Positions 1 through 6,659 of a stretch of 10,103 bases of DNA are shown here, piece after piece. Within the stretch, counting starts at the first letter, position 1. Each line of letters begins with the position of its first letter. The stretch covers positions 1 through 10,103 of the forward strand of contig CAUCBQ010000077.1 of the NCBI GenBank assembly GCA_958441075.1, read 5' to 3'. The translations under genes and the position numbers were made by a program. The DNA is from an uncultured Clostridiaceae bacterium. Lineage in GTDB: Bacteria > Bacillota > Clostridia > Lachnospirales > Lachnospiraceae. The notes under the pieces are model-generated. The model was not told the origin of the DNA. It was given only the letters and a program-made list of their open reading frames with translations, and did not search any database.

Positions 1-9
1 CTTTTCTTT

Positions 10-41
10 TTATCAACATATTGTGTATAATGTGTGGATAA
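10..41. promoter_or_regulatory. Inverted pair of DnaA-box-like 9-mers around a -10-like element
   Basis: TTATCAACA at 10-18 is one base from the consensus DnaA box TTATCCACA. TGTGGATAA at 33-41 is the exact reverse complement of that consensus. The two face each other and flank the TATAAT at 26-31. A DnaA-type protein could therefore bind over the promoter. It may also be a simple near-palindromic operator or chance in AT-rich DNA. The sequence match is seen directly; any function is inference. Confidence 0.35.
26..31 (+). promoter_or_regulatory. Candidate -10 promoter element (TATAAT) upstream of the tRNA
   Basis: A perfect TATAAT lies 21 bases before the first base of the tRNA-like gene, a good distance for transcription starting near base 38. 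No good -35 box is seen: the T-rich bases 2-8 match TTGACA at no more than three positions, and the TG of an extended -10 is not in register. The promoter is therefore weak, activator-dependent or not real. Confidence 0.35.
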
Positions 42-52
42 GTACAAGATAT

Positions 53-124
53 TGATATTTAGCTCAATGGCAGAGCAGGTGCCTCATAGGGATCAGATTC
101 CAGGTTCGATTCCTGAAATGTCAA
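53..124 (+). tRNA. tRNA-like gene, anticodon CAT (Met or Ile2), with two stem mismatches
   Basis: The cloverleaf can be folded by hand. The acceptor stem pairs 53-59 (TGATATT) with 117-123 (AATGTCA), seven pairs including one G-U. The D stem is GCTC 62-65 with GAGC 73-76, with GG at 69-70 in the loop. The anticodon stem is 78-82 with 90-94, loop CTCATAG 83-89, anticodon CAT at 85-87 preceded by U33. The T stem is 100-104 with 112-116, loop TTCGATT. A124 is the discriminator base; no CCA is encoded. There is a G-G mismatch at 81/91 in the anticodon stem and a C-A mismatch at 100/116 in the T stem. CAT could decode Met, or Ile (AUA) if the C is modified to lysidine. The U-A first pair argues against an initiator. 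Phages often carry such tRNAs, but the mismatches leave open a decaying or atypical tRNA. Confidence 0.72.
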
Positions 125-156
125 TTTACCTGACAAGGCTTTTCGCGGATATTGCG

Positions 157-164
157 AAAGGTGG
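157..164 (+). promoter_or_regulatory. Ribosome-binding site that sets the TTG start of the methyltransferase
   Basis: AAAGGTGG lies seven bases before the TTG at 172. The open frame runs further upstream, but only through the tRNA-like gene. This site therefore decides the start. Confidence 0.65.
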
Positions 165-171
165 TATTATT

Positions 172-921
172 TTGAATGGTTTTATAAGTTGGATTGGCGG
201 TAAGAAGTTAATGCGAAAAGTGATTCTTGAACAATTCCCTGAATCTGGTTCATTTGACCGATACATAGAAGTATTTGGTGGTGCCGGATGGATTCTGTTT
301 GCCAAAGAATCGCATGCGAAGATGGAGGTATACAATGATATTAATGGTCAGCTTGTTAATTTGTTTCGAGTAGTTAAATACCATCCAGAGGCATTGCAAA
401 AAGAACTTGACTGGAATTTGATGTCCAGAGAGCAGTTCTTCAATGCTTTACAGGATACAAAAGGCCTGACAGATATACAACGCGCTGCAAAGTTCTGGAT
501 TACAATAAAAGAAAGTTTTGGGTCGGATTGCCGTTCTTTTGGTGTAAGACCCAAGAATATAGAGGATGCGATTGCTTTTCTGCGAGAGACTTCAAAGCGG
601 CTTCGAAAAGTAGTGATTGAAAATGTGGATTTTGAACAGCTTATTAAGACGTATGATAGAAAAACAGCATTGTTTTATCTGGATCCACCATACTATGATG
701 CAGAAAAGTATTATCCTGATCGGTTCCAGCCAGAGGATCACATGCGTTTAAAAAATGCTTTGGAAAAGATTCAGGGCAAATTCATTTTGTCTTATAATGA
801 CTGTCCAGAGATTAGGGAGTTGTATCAGGGCTATAGGATTATTGAGTCAGACCGCAATGATAATTTGGCAGCCAAGATAAAAGCCAGAAGATACAGGGAG
901 CTGATTATCAAAAATTATTAA
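172..921 (+). CDS. D12-class DNA adenine-N6 methyltransferase (Dam-like)
   Basis: This 249-aa protein should transfer a methyl group from S-adenosylmethionine to adenine N6 in phage or host DNA. The N-terminus FISWIGGKK and the SAM-binding motif FGGAGW (residues 35-40) are followed by the catalytic DPPYY (171-175). This is the alpha-class order of the D12 family (PF02086, which includes E. coli Dam). The TTG start at 172 is chosen for the ribosome-binding site at 157-164; an upstream extension would read through the tRNA-like gene. Length is near the 250-280 aa usual for the family. The gene sits just before the terminase genes, as in many Firmicutes phages, and may protect DNA from host restriction or mark it before packaging. 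It is AT-richer than the terminase genes (about 38% GC in one hand-counted line), so it may be a separately acquired gene. Target specificity cannot be read from the sequence. Confidence 0.9.
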   Translation: MNGFISWIGGKKLMRKVILEQFPESGSFDRYIEVFGGAGWILFAKESHAKMEVYNDINGQLVNLFRVVKYHPEALQKELDWNLMSREQFFNALQDTKGLTDIQRAAKFWITIKESFGSDCRSFGVRPKNIEDAIAFLRETSKRLRKVVIENVDFEQLIKTYDRKTALFYLDPPYYDAEKYYPDRFQPEDHMRLKNALEKIQGKFILSYNDCPEIRELYQGYRIIESDRNDNLAAKIKARRYRELIIKNY

Positions 922-950
922 AAACAAACACGAATGAGAGGTGGTGAGGC

Positions 951-1700
951 TTGGCAAGGGTACCAGATGAACGTCAGGAGCAGGCAAAGGAGCTGTTCCT
1001 GCAAGGTATGAAACTGATTGATATTTCTAAGGCTTTGGAGGTTCCTGTGGGGACGATCCGGAGCTGGAAGAAGCGATATAACTGGGATAAGAAATCCAAT
1101 GCAACGTTGCATAAGCGCAAACGCAACGTTGCGAAAGCAAAAGGCGGTCAACCAGGAAACCAAAACGCTATTGGAAACCATGGCGGCGCTGCCCCGGAAG
1201 GAAATAAAAACGCAGTCACCACAGGAGAGTTCGAGACTCTCCTTTTTGATTGCCTGGAACCGGAAGAAAAGCAGCTGGCCGCAGCAGTGCCAAATGACAA
1301 GGAGCAGCTTCTCTTCCAGGAGATCCAGCTGCTGACCGTCAGGGAGCGCCGGATGCTGAAACGGATTGAGAACCTGCGGCAGGCAGATTTCACTACCGTC
1401 AAAAAGAAAAAGGGAACCGAAAAGGATAAGTGGACGGATCTGGATGAGAAACACGCAACGCTGGGCCAGATCCAGAACATAGAGGACGCCCTGACCCGTG
1501 TCCAGGCCCGCAAGCAGGCTGCCATTGATTCATTGCACCGGTTCGGCGTGGACGATGCCCGTCTGGAGATCGAACTTATGAAACTGGATATGGCAGCGCT
1601 GAAATTGGGAGGCCAGGAGACGGAAGTGGAAGAGGATGGATTCTTGGAGGCACTGAATACAGAGGCGGGAGACTTGTGGGGGGATTCCGATGACGATTAA
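951..1700 (+). CDS. terS: Phage terminase small subunit (TerS)
   Basis: This 249-aa DNA-recognition subunit of the packaging motor should bind the packaging start site and hand the DNA to TerL. Residues about 20-45 read as a helix-turn-helix (DISKALEVPVGTIRSWKKR), as in the YqaS/PBSX-type small terminases. A Gly/Asn-rich segment follows, with GGQPGNQNA (65-73) and PEGNKNA (82-88), typical of this family. The rest is helical and charged (about 105-215), suited to oligomerisation, and the tail is acidic, ending DSDDD. The TTG start at 951 is set by AGAGGTGG at 937-944, six bases upstream; no ATG in frame fits better. The last 11 bases overlap terL, so translation is probably coupled. The gene carries two palindromes (1101-1132) and a terminator-like hairpin (1223-1247), which may be packaging or regulatory sites. 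Confidence 0.9.
   Translation: MARVPDERQEQAKELFLQGMKLIDISKALEVPVGTIRSWKKRYNWDKKSNATLHKRKRNVAKAKGGQPGNQNAIGNHGGAAPEGNKNAVTTGEFETLLFDCLEPEEKQLAAAVPNDKEQLLFQEIQLLTVRERRMLKRIENLRQADFTTVKKKKGTEKDKWTDLDEKHATLGQIQNIEDALTRVQARKQAAIDSLHRFGVDDARLEIELMKLDMAALKLGGQETEVEEDGFLEALNTEAGDLWGDSDDD
1101..1132. repeat. Two copies of the palindrome GCAACGTTGC inside terS
   Basis: The perfect 10-base palindrome is at 1101-1110 and again at 1123-1132, 22 bases apart start to start (about two helical turns). The offset is not a multiple of three: the copies are read in different frames, encoding A-T-L and N-V-A. The repeat is therefore held at the DNA level and not by the protein. In pac phages such as SPP1 and P22 the TerS recognition site lies in or near the terS gene, so this is a candidate pac/TerS-binding site. 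Confidence 0.6.
1223..1247 (+). terminator. Intrinsic-terminator-like hairpin inside terS
   Basis: AGGAGAGT (1223-1230) pairs perfectly with ACTCTCCT (1236-1243) across the five-base loop TCGAG, and T1243-T1247 follows. It lies within the coding sequence of TerS, at the segment encoding TGEFETLLF. It has the form of a Rho-independent terminator on the + strand, although translating ribosomes would normally block it from folding. It could act as an attenuator when terS is poorly translated, be part of the packaging site, or be chance. Confidence 0.4.
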
Positions 1701-3129
1701 GGAGCGGATCAGCCAGACAAAACAGAAGATTGAAAAGCTGAAAAGTCAGCGCAATATCTTAACAAAGGTTCAGATCTTCAAGTTTCAGCCCTTTTCACGC
1801 AAGCAGAAGCAGATCCTGACATGGTGGGTGCCGGACAGTCCTGTAAAGGATTATGACGGCATTATAGCAGACGGGGCGATCCGATCCGGTAAGACCGTCT
1901 GTATGTCCCTGTCCTTTGTGATGTGGGCCATGAGTAGCTTCTCCGGACAAAACTTTGCCATGTGCGGCAAGACCATTGGCTCCTTCCGGCGCAATGTTCT
2001 GTTCTGGCTGAAACTGATGTTAAAAAGCCGGGGTTACCGGGTGGTGGACCATCGTGCCGATAACATGGTGGAGATCAGCAGGGGACAGGTCACGAATTAC
2101 TTCTACATCTTCGGCGGCAAGGATGAGAGATCTCAGGATTTGATTCAGGGTATTACTCTGGCGGGCCTGTTCTGTGACGAAGTGGCGCTGATGCCCGAGA
2201 GCTTTGTCAATCAGGCAACTGGTCGCTGCTCCGTGACGGGATCAAAGTACTGGTTCAACTGCAACCCGGACGGCCCCTATCATTGGTTTAAGGTAAACTG
2301 GATTGATAAGGCCATCGGCTACCTGGGAAAGAAAAAGGTCGCCAAGATCCGTGAGGAAGCAAAGGCCGCAGGGAAGGAACCGGATCTTAAGAAGCTGCTG
2401 TATGTCCACTTCACTATGGACGATAACCTGAGCCTATCGGAAGAGATCAAGGCCAGATACCGCAGTATGTACACCGGCGTGTTCTTTAAGCGGTATATCA
2501 TGGGGCTCTGGGCGATGGCTGAGGGCGTCATCTATGATATGTTTGATCTGGATAAGCACACCGTTGATACAGAGGCTCTGGCTGCCGCATATAAGGCACA
2601 GACGGGGTATGACTTCTGGATCGACGATAAGTATGTAAGTTGTGACTATGGTACCCAGAATCCGACAGCCTTCCTATTCTGGCAGCAGGGAGCTGATAAG
2701 AAATGGTACTGCCGCAGGGAGTACTACTACTCAGGCCGGGATAAGGGCAGGCAAAAGACCGATGCAGAGTTTTCCAAGGACTTAAAAGACTGGCTGCATG
2801 GCGAGAGTATCCGCAGCGTGATCCTGGATCCGGCAGCCGCCAGTTTCAAGGCCCAACTGGAAAAAGACGGCTTTAAGGTTAAAAAGGCAAAGAATGATGT
2901 GATAGATGGAATCCGCTTTGTGGCTACGCTGCTGCTTACGGGTTCTATTTTTATAGATAAATCTTGTGAAAATCTGATCAAAGAGTTTGCGTCCTATATC
3001 TGGGATGCGAAAGCAGCAGACAAGGGCGAGGATAAGCCGGTGAAAGAACACGATCACGCACTTGATGCCCTCAGGTATTTTTGCATGACGATAATTAAGA
3101 TGCGTCCGGGAATCCGGATTTTGAAGTGA
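1690..3129 (+). CDS. terL: Phage terminase large subunit (TerL), ATPase and nuclease
   Basis: This 479-aa protein is the motor that pumps DNA into the prohead and cuts the concatemer. The N-terminal ATPase has Walker A GAIRSGKT (62-69), Walker B with the catalytic pair in FCDE (D163, E164), and the coupling motif FNCNPDG (189-195). The C-terminal RNase H-like nuclease shows its metal-binding acidic residues in SCDYGT (D319), ILDP (D380) and HDHALDALRY (D455/D459). This layout fits the PBSX XtmB/Terminase_3 type of large terminase, and all key residues are present at full length. The ATG at 1690 overlaps the terS stop by 11 bases. The G-run ahead of it is a poor ribosome-binding site, so translation is probably coupled to terS. 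The portal gene starts 10 bases after the stop, and TerL docks on the portal during packaging. Confidence 0.96.
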   Translation: MTIKERISQTKQKIEKLKSQRNILTKVQIFKFQPFSRKQKQILTWWVPDSPVKDYDGIIADGAIRSGKTVCMSLSFVMWAMSSFSGQNFAMCGKTIGSFRRNVLFWLKLMLKSRGYRVVDHRADNMVEISRGQVTNYFYIFGGKDERSQDLIQGITLAGLFCDEVALMPESFVNQATGRCSVTGSKYWFNCNPDGPYHWFKVNWIDKAIGYLGKKKVAKIREEAKAAGKEPDLKKLLYVHFTMDDNLSLSEEIKARYRSMYTGVFFKRYIMGLWAMAEGVIYDMFDLDKHTVDTEALAAAYKAQTGYDFWIDDKYVSCDYGTQNPTAFLFWQQGADKKWYCRREYYYSGRDKGRQKTDAEFSKDLKDWLHGESIRSVILDPAAASFKAQLEKDGFKVKKAKNDVIDGIRFVATLLLTGSIFIDKSCENLIKEFASYIWDAKAADKGEDKPVKEHDHALDALRYFCMTIIKMRPGIRILK

Positions 3130-3139
3130 GGTGGATTGG

Positions 3140-4621
3140 ATGGATATATTATTTGACCCAAATAAAAACCGGATGACTAATATGCAGCTGTGCCGGCTGT
3201 ACATGGACGAGTTTGTGCGTTCCAAGGAGCGGCGGTGGATGTTAGACGGGGAGGCATATTACAGAGTGGATAACCCGGAGATCATGAACCGGAAGATGTA
3301 CCGCTACCGGGAAGATAAGACCACCGGGCAGATAGAAAAGGTACTGGATAGATCCAAGCCTAATAATAAGCGTGCGCATGGTTTTATGCACTTGCTGATT
3401 GAGGATAAGACCAATTATCTGCTTTCAAAGCCTTATACACTGACCTGCGAGGAATCAGAAGAGTATCTGTCTATGGTACAGGATACCTTAGGAAAAAACT
3501 TTCAGGACAGGCGCCTGATGCGTCTGGGTGTATCTGCCAGCAATGGCGGGATTGCATGGCTGCATCCGTATATCGATGAGCAAGGAAAATTCCAGACCAT
3601 GATCATTCCGCCAGAACAGGGGATTCCACTTTGGAGAGATAACGATCATGAAGAGCTGAATGGCTTTATCTGGTTTTACAATGTTCAGGTCATCGAGGGA
3701 CAGGAGCAGAAGACTGTCACCAAGGTGGAGTATTGGCTCCCAGAGGCCGTTGCTTATTATGTCTCCGATTCTGAGGGCGAGGGATGGGACTTGCGGCTGG
3801 ATTCAGAACGCTATCTGGATGCGGTGGCAGATGAGAACAGCGAGTTTATGGAGCATTTTCATATTGGCAAAGAGGCCGGGAACTGGGGCAGGGTCCCGTT
3901 TGTGCCGTTTAAAAACAATGACTACGAGCTGCCGGATCTTAAATTTGTGAAGTCATTGATCGACGGATACGACAAGGCCCGGTCTGATGTGGCCAATTTC
4001 CTGGACGAGGTGCGCTCCATTGTGTACGCCTTAAAAGGCTATGGCGGCCATGATCTGGGTGAGTTTATGCGGGATCTGAATTATTTCCGGGCAATCTCTC
4101 TGGATGAGGATGGCGGGGCAGAGGCAATCACTGCACCTGTGGATATCGCAGCAGCCAAGGATGACTTTGACACGCTGCGGAAAGATATCTATGACTTTGG
4201 TCAGGGTGTAGATAAGAACAGCGATAAACTTGGCAATAGCCCCTCTGGTATCGCCTTGAAGTTTGTGTACTCCGGTTTGGATTTGAAATGCAACCGTATG
4301 GAGAATGCGTTTAAGGCAAGCATGGAGCAGCTGTTCGGCTTTGTGGATAAATATTTGGAATTGATCGGGGCAGGAAGCTACCAAGGGTGTGAGATCAACA
4401 TTGTTTTTAATCGGGATATCGCAATTAATGAGAGCCAGGCTATTACCGACTGCGCCGCATCCAAGGGTATCATTTCAGACGAGACGATCATTAAAAACCA
4501 TCCGTGGGTTGAGGATGCCGCAGAAGAGCTTGAGCGCTTAAATGCCCAGCAGGAAGCCGAGAAAGCGGAATTATCCGATATGTTCCCGCCGAACTTGGAT
4601 GGTAAGGAAGGTGAGGCTTAA
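3140..4621 (+). CDS. Phage portal protein, SPP1 gp6-like
   Basis: The 493-aa protein should form the dodecameric ring at one head vertex, through which DNA enters and to which TerL and the connector proteins bind. The N-terminal part has the family pattern from about residue 75 (NNKRAHGFMHLLIEDKTNYL, then SKP), as in SPP1 gp6-type portals (PF05133). The segment SGIALKFVYSGLDLK near residues 365-385 is the second typical landmark. The tail (after about 460) is rich in Glu and Ala and probably coiled. The ATG at 3140 is preferred to an in-frame GTG at 3131, because AGGTGG at 3129-3134 is five bases before the ATG and would overlap the GTG. The stop shares one base with the start of the minor head gene (TAATG), as expected for coupled translation. 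Confidence 0.93.
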   Translation: MDILFDPNKNRMTNMQLCRLYMDEFVRSKERRWMLDGEAYYRVDNPEIMNRKMYRYREDKTTGQIEKVLDRSKPNNKRAHGFMHLLIEDKTNYLLSKPYTLTCEESEEYLSMVQDTLGKNFQDRRLMRLGVSASNGGIAWLHPYIDEQGKFQTMIIPPEQGIPLWRDNDHEELNGFIWFYNVQVIEGQEQKTVTKVEYWLPEAVAYYVSDSEGEGWDLRLDSERYLDAVADENSEFMEHFHIGKEAGNWGRVPFVPFKNNDYELPDLKFVKSLIDGYDKARSDVANFLDEVRSIVYALKGYGGHDLGEFMRDLNYFRAISLDEDGGAEAITAPVDIAAAKDDFDTLRKDIYDFGQGVDKNSDKLGNSPSGIALKFVYSGLDLKCNRMENAFKASMEQLFGFVDKYLELIGAGSYQGCEINIVFNRDIAINESQAITDCAASKGIISDETIIKNHPWVEDAAEELERLNAQQEAEKAELSDMFPPNLDGKEGEA

Positions 4622-6105
4622 TGGGATACTGGCAGGAGCGTCAGGAGGCCATGTACAAGGCCGGAGAGATGCAAGTCAACAAATACTTCGTCCGTCTCGA
4701 AAAAGCCTTTAATCAGACGCGCAGAGAGCTCCAGAAGACTATTGACGCATTTTACTTCCGGTATGCAGAGGAGAATGGTCTTTCCTTTGCAACTGCCCAG
4801 AAGAAGCTGGACGCAGAGGAACTGGGAGAGTTACGGGAGTTTATTGACCTGGCTATGAAGAATATTGGAAAATATAATCAGCAGGTCAATAATATGTCCA
4901 TCAAGGCCCGGATCACCCGCTATCAGGCTCTGGAGGCACAGATAGACGCAATTCTCCGACAGCTGTATGCCATCGATTATGAGGCAGGGGTGGAAAAGAC
5001 CATGCAGGAAGTCTATGGAGATACTTACTACCGTACCTGGTACAATGCAGATCAGTATCATGGTTTTCACGCGGAGTTTGCACAGATAAATCCGACCGTT
5101 GTGGAAAAGCTTCTGGAATATCCGTTTAATGGTGCAGCGTTTTCCGAACGGCTCTGGAAACAGAAGAACCATCTTCAGGCCCAGCTGACGGAAGCAGTGA
5201 CAACGATGCTCATTCAGGGCAGACACCCGTCCACGCTGACAAAGGATTTTGCCAAGAAGATGAATTACAAGAAGTTTGATGCGTACCGGCTCCTGCATAC
5301 AGAGAGCTCCTTCCTGATGAGTGAGGCTGCTCATGCAGGATATAAAGAGGATGGTGTGAAAAAATACGAGATCCTTGCTACACTGGACAGCAAGACCTGT
5401 AACGTCTGTGGAGAACTGGACAATAAGGTGTATGAGGTTGGGAAAGAGATAACAGGCGTCAATATGCCACCCTTCCATCCACTGTGCCGGTGTACTACAG
5501 TCCCGCACTATGACGATGCTCCAACCGAAGGGCTGACCAGAGCAGCTAGGGACGCAGATGGGAATACGATTGAAGTTCCGGAGGATATGAGCTGGAAGGA
5601 GTGGAAGAAGAAGTATGTCGATAAGCAGGAAGAGAAGCCTGGACTGCAGAAAGAAGAAGCAGAGGCTGTGAAACAGACTGGCGGTAAGCAGTATATCCCA
5701 TATGATGAGGGTGATCCAAAAGATGTTTCTGCTGTGAAAGCATATAGAAGGATCAGCAGAGACAACAGCGATGTTAAGAAAATTGTACAGCATACTAATT
5801 TTACGGAAAAAGAGGTACAGCAGATAAAACGTCATATTTTTTACAATAAGCATCGAAAGTATGACGGGTACGGTATGCTGTCTCCTGATTATGATATGGC
5901 TGTTGCATGGAAGCGTTTATGTGATGGAAATCCTGAGGGACGGGATATTTTACTTTTACATCATGAATTACTTGAAAGTACGTTAGAAAAAGAATATAAT
6001 CTAACTATAGCAGAGGCTCATAAGAGAGCCAAAAAGCAGTTTGACTGGGAAAAGGCTTTAGTAGAAGCAGTCGGAGAGGATGGTGAGCAATTTGGTATAC
6101 TGTGA
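4621..6105 (+). CDS. MuF/SPP1 gp7-like minor head protein with extra C-terminal domain
   Basis: This 494-aa head protein has two parts. Residues 1 to about 300 are a minor head/head-morphogenesis protein (SPP1 gp7, Mu gpF family, PF04233). The core includes HTESS (226-230), TLDSKTCNVCG with C260 and C263, and PPFHPLCRC with H286, C289 and C291. Proteins of this type sit in the head, bind the portal and may enter the host with the DNA. A charged linker (about 300-355) leads to a second domain of about 135 residues (360-494), not needed for the head role. It has H391, H405, H411 and the cluster HHELLE (447-452) followed by AEAHKRAKKQFDW. I do not recognise its activity. MuF proteins carrying variable C-terminal toxin domains are described in temperate phages, and this fits that design. 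GC drops from about 50% to 25-42% at about base 5700, matching the domain border. Good ribosome-binding site (GGAAGGTGAGG) before the ATG. Confidence 0.88.
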   Translation: MGYWQERQEAMYKAGEMQVNKYFVRLEKAFNQTRRELQKTIDAFYFRYAEENGLSFATAQKKLDAEELGELREFIDLAMKNIGKYNQQVNNMSIKARITRYQALEAQIDAILRQLYAIDYEAGVEKTMQEVYGDTYYRTWYNADQYHGFHAEFAQINPTVVEKLLEYPFNGAAFSERLWKQKNHLQAQLTEAVTTMLIQGRHPSTLTKDFAKKMNYKKFDAYRLLHTESSFLMSEAAHAGYKEDGVKKYEILATLDSKTCNVCGELDNKVYEVGKEITGVNMPPFHPLCRCTTVPHYDDAPTEGLTRAARDADGNTIEVPEDMSWKEWKKKYVDKQEEKPGLQKEEAEAVKQTGGKQYIPYDEGDPKDVSAVKAYRRISRDNSDVKKIVQHTNFTEKEVQQIKRHIFYNKHRKYDGYGMLSPDYDMAVAWKRLCDGNPEGRDILLLHHELLESTLEKEYNLTIAEAHKRAKKQFDWEKALVEAVGEDGEQFGIL

Positions 6106-6328
6106 TTACAAGGAGAATACGGCAGATACGGTAACATATCTTTATGGCGGTGATTATGAAGATGTTACAGGAATCGTAGTTTTTTATTTCGAGGATGATG
6201 TGATTGAGATTGTAAAAGAACCAGATGTTGAACCGGCACCAATGCGTCACATAAAGCGCCTCTATGGAGCTCAAAGAGAAAATTTCAAAACGGGAATATT
6301 TAAGAAAAAAATATCTTACGAATCATAA
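6080..6328 (+). CDS. Small acidic protein overlapping the MuF gene; candidate immunity protein
   Basis: This gene encodes 82 aa from ATG 6080, or 81 from GTG 6083. The Shine-Dalgarno-like GGAGAGG at 6073-6079 touches the ATG and stands three bases before the GTG, so the GTG may be the real start. The N-terminal two-thirds is acidic with alternating hydrophobic residues (DYEDVTGIVVFYFEDDVIEI), suggesting a small beta-sheet protein. The C-terminus is basic (RHIKRLYGAQRENFKTGIFKKK). There is no signal peptide or membrane segment. The gene overlaps the 3' end of the minor head gene by 26 bases, shares its AT-rich composition, and ends inside an intrinsic terminator. That arrangement suits an immunity protein for the MuF C-terminal domain, but this is inference from position. 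It may instead be a head accessory protein. Confidence 0.72.
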   Translation: MVSNLVYCDYKENTADTVTYLYGGDYEDVTGIVVFYFEDDVIEIVKEPDVEPAPMRHIKRLYGAQRENFKTGIFKKKISYES

Positions 6329-6362
6329 TACCACCAGTCAGAAATGGCCGGTGGTATTTTTA
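6327..6362 (+). terminator. Rho-independent terminator after the MuF/acidic-protein cassette
   Basis: AATACCACC (6327-6335) pairs fully with GGTGGTATT (6350-6358) across a 14-base loop, followed by a T-rich run to 6361. It overlaps the stop codon of the preceding gene. It lies within what should be one late operon, so it is either leaky, overridden by phage antitermination, or it isolates the upstream cassette. Confidence 0.75.
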
Positions 6363-6387
6363 TACGCAAAATTAAGGAGGAATCACA

Positions 6388-6654
6388 ATGGGAAGTCAGG
6401 AATTTTTAAACATCTGCAAGGCCAAGGTAGCAGAGTATCACAACCAGAAGAAGGACAAAAACGATTTAACACCAGTAATGACAGTAAACGATGTGTTTGT
6501 AGTCTGGTACAGCAAGAGCCTCCAGAATCATAAGGCTCTGCTCAGTACGCCGGTTTCAGATGGTATGTATTATGAGCTGACTTACAACGGCGATAAGAAA
6601 GAGCTGTACTTTGATGCTTATAAGAAGTGGGAAAATATCTGTTACCCCATGTAA
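6388..6654 (+). CDS. Small conserved phage protein (DUF6275-like), function unknown
   Basis: An 88-aa soluble protein starts from an ATG seven bases after a perfect AAGGAGG (6374-6380). Landmarks are an N-terminal charged helix (EEFL-like, SQEFLNICKAKVAEYHNQKK), the core DVFVVWYSKSLQNHKALLSTP, and the C-terminal half DGMYYELTYNGDKKELYFDAYKKWEN. From memory this pattern matches a small phage family called DUF6275, found among head genes of Firmicutes phages; I have not checked this by search. The family has no known role that I can name. The gene is the first after the terminator at 6327-6362, and I see no promoter in the 25 bases between them, so it probably depends on readthrough. Confidence 0.82.
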   Translation: MGSQEFLNICKAKVAEYHNQKKDKNDLTPVMTVNDVFVVWYSKSLQNHKALLSTPVSDGMYYELTYNGDKKELYFDAYKKWENICYPM

Positions 6655-6659
6655 GGTGC

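Noticed and set aside
53..124. tRNA as a prophage attachment site (att)
   Set aside because: It is followed directly by phage packaging genes, no integrase or second copy of the tRNA end is in the window, and the whole tRNA is present. A phage-borne tRNA is simpler.
34..171. N-terminal extension of the methyltransferase frame from base 34
   Set aside because: It reads through the tRNA-like gene, gives no methyltransferase-like sequence, and the clear ribosome-binding site at 157-164 points to TTG 172.
447..452. Metalloprotease (HExxH) reading of the MuF HHELLE motif (residue numbers of the 494-aa protein; bases about 5959-5976)
   Set aside because: The second His of HExxH is replaced by Glu, so a classical zincin site is not present. 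The motif is reported only as a candidate active-site cluster.
918..1454. Long minus-strand open frame opposite terS
   Set aside because: It is antisense to a recognised gene, has no ribosome-binding site or family pattern, and its Cys/Leu/Phe-rich make-up is typical of a shadow frame.
4831..5853. 340-aa minus-strand open frame opposite the minor head gene
   Set aside because: It is antisense to a well-supported MuF gene, rich in Leu/Ile/Cys/His as shadow frames are, and has no recognisable domain.
6264..6533. Plus-strand 89-aa frame across the terminator
   Set aside because: It joins the end of one gene to the middle of the next in other frames, has no ribosome-binding site and crosses a terminator hairpin.
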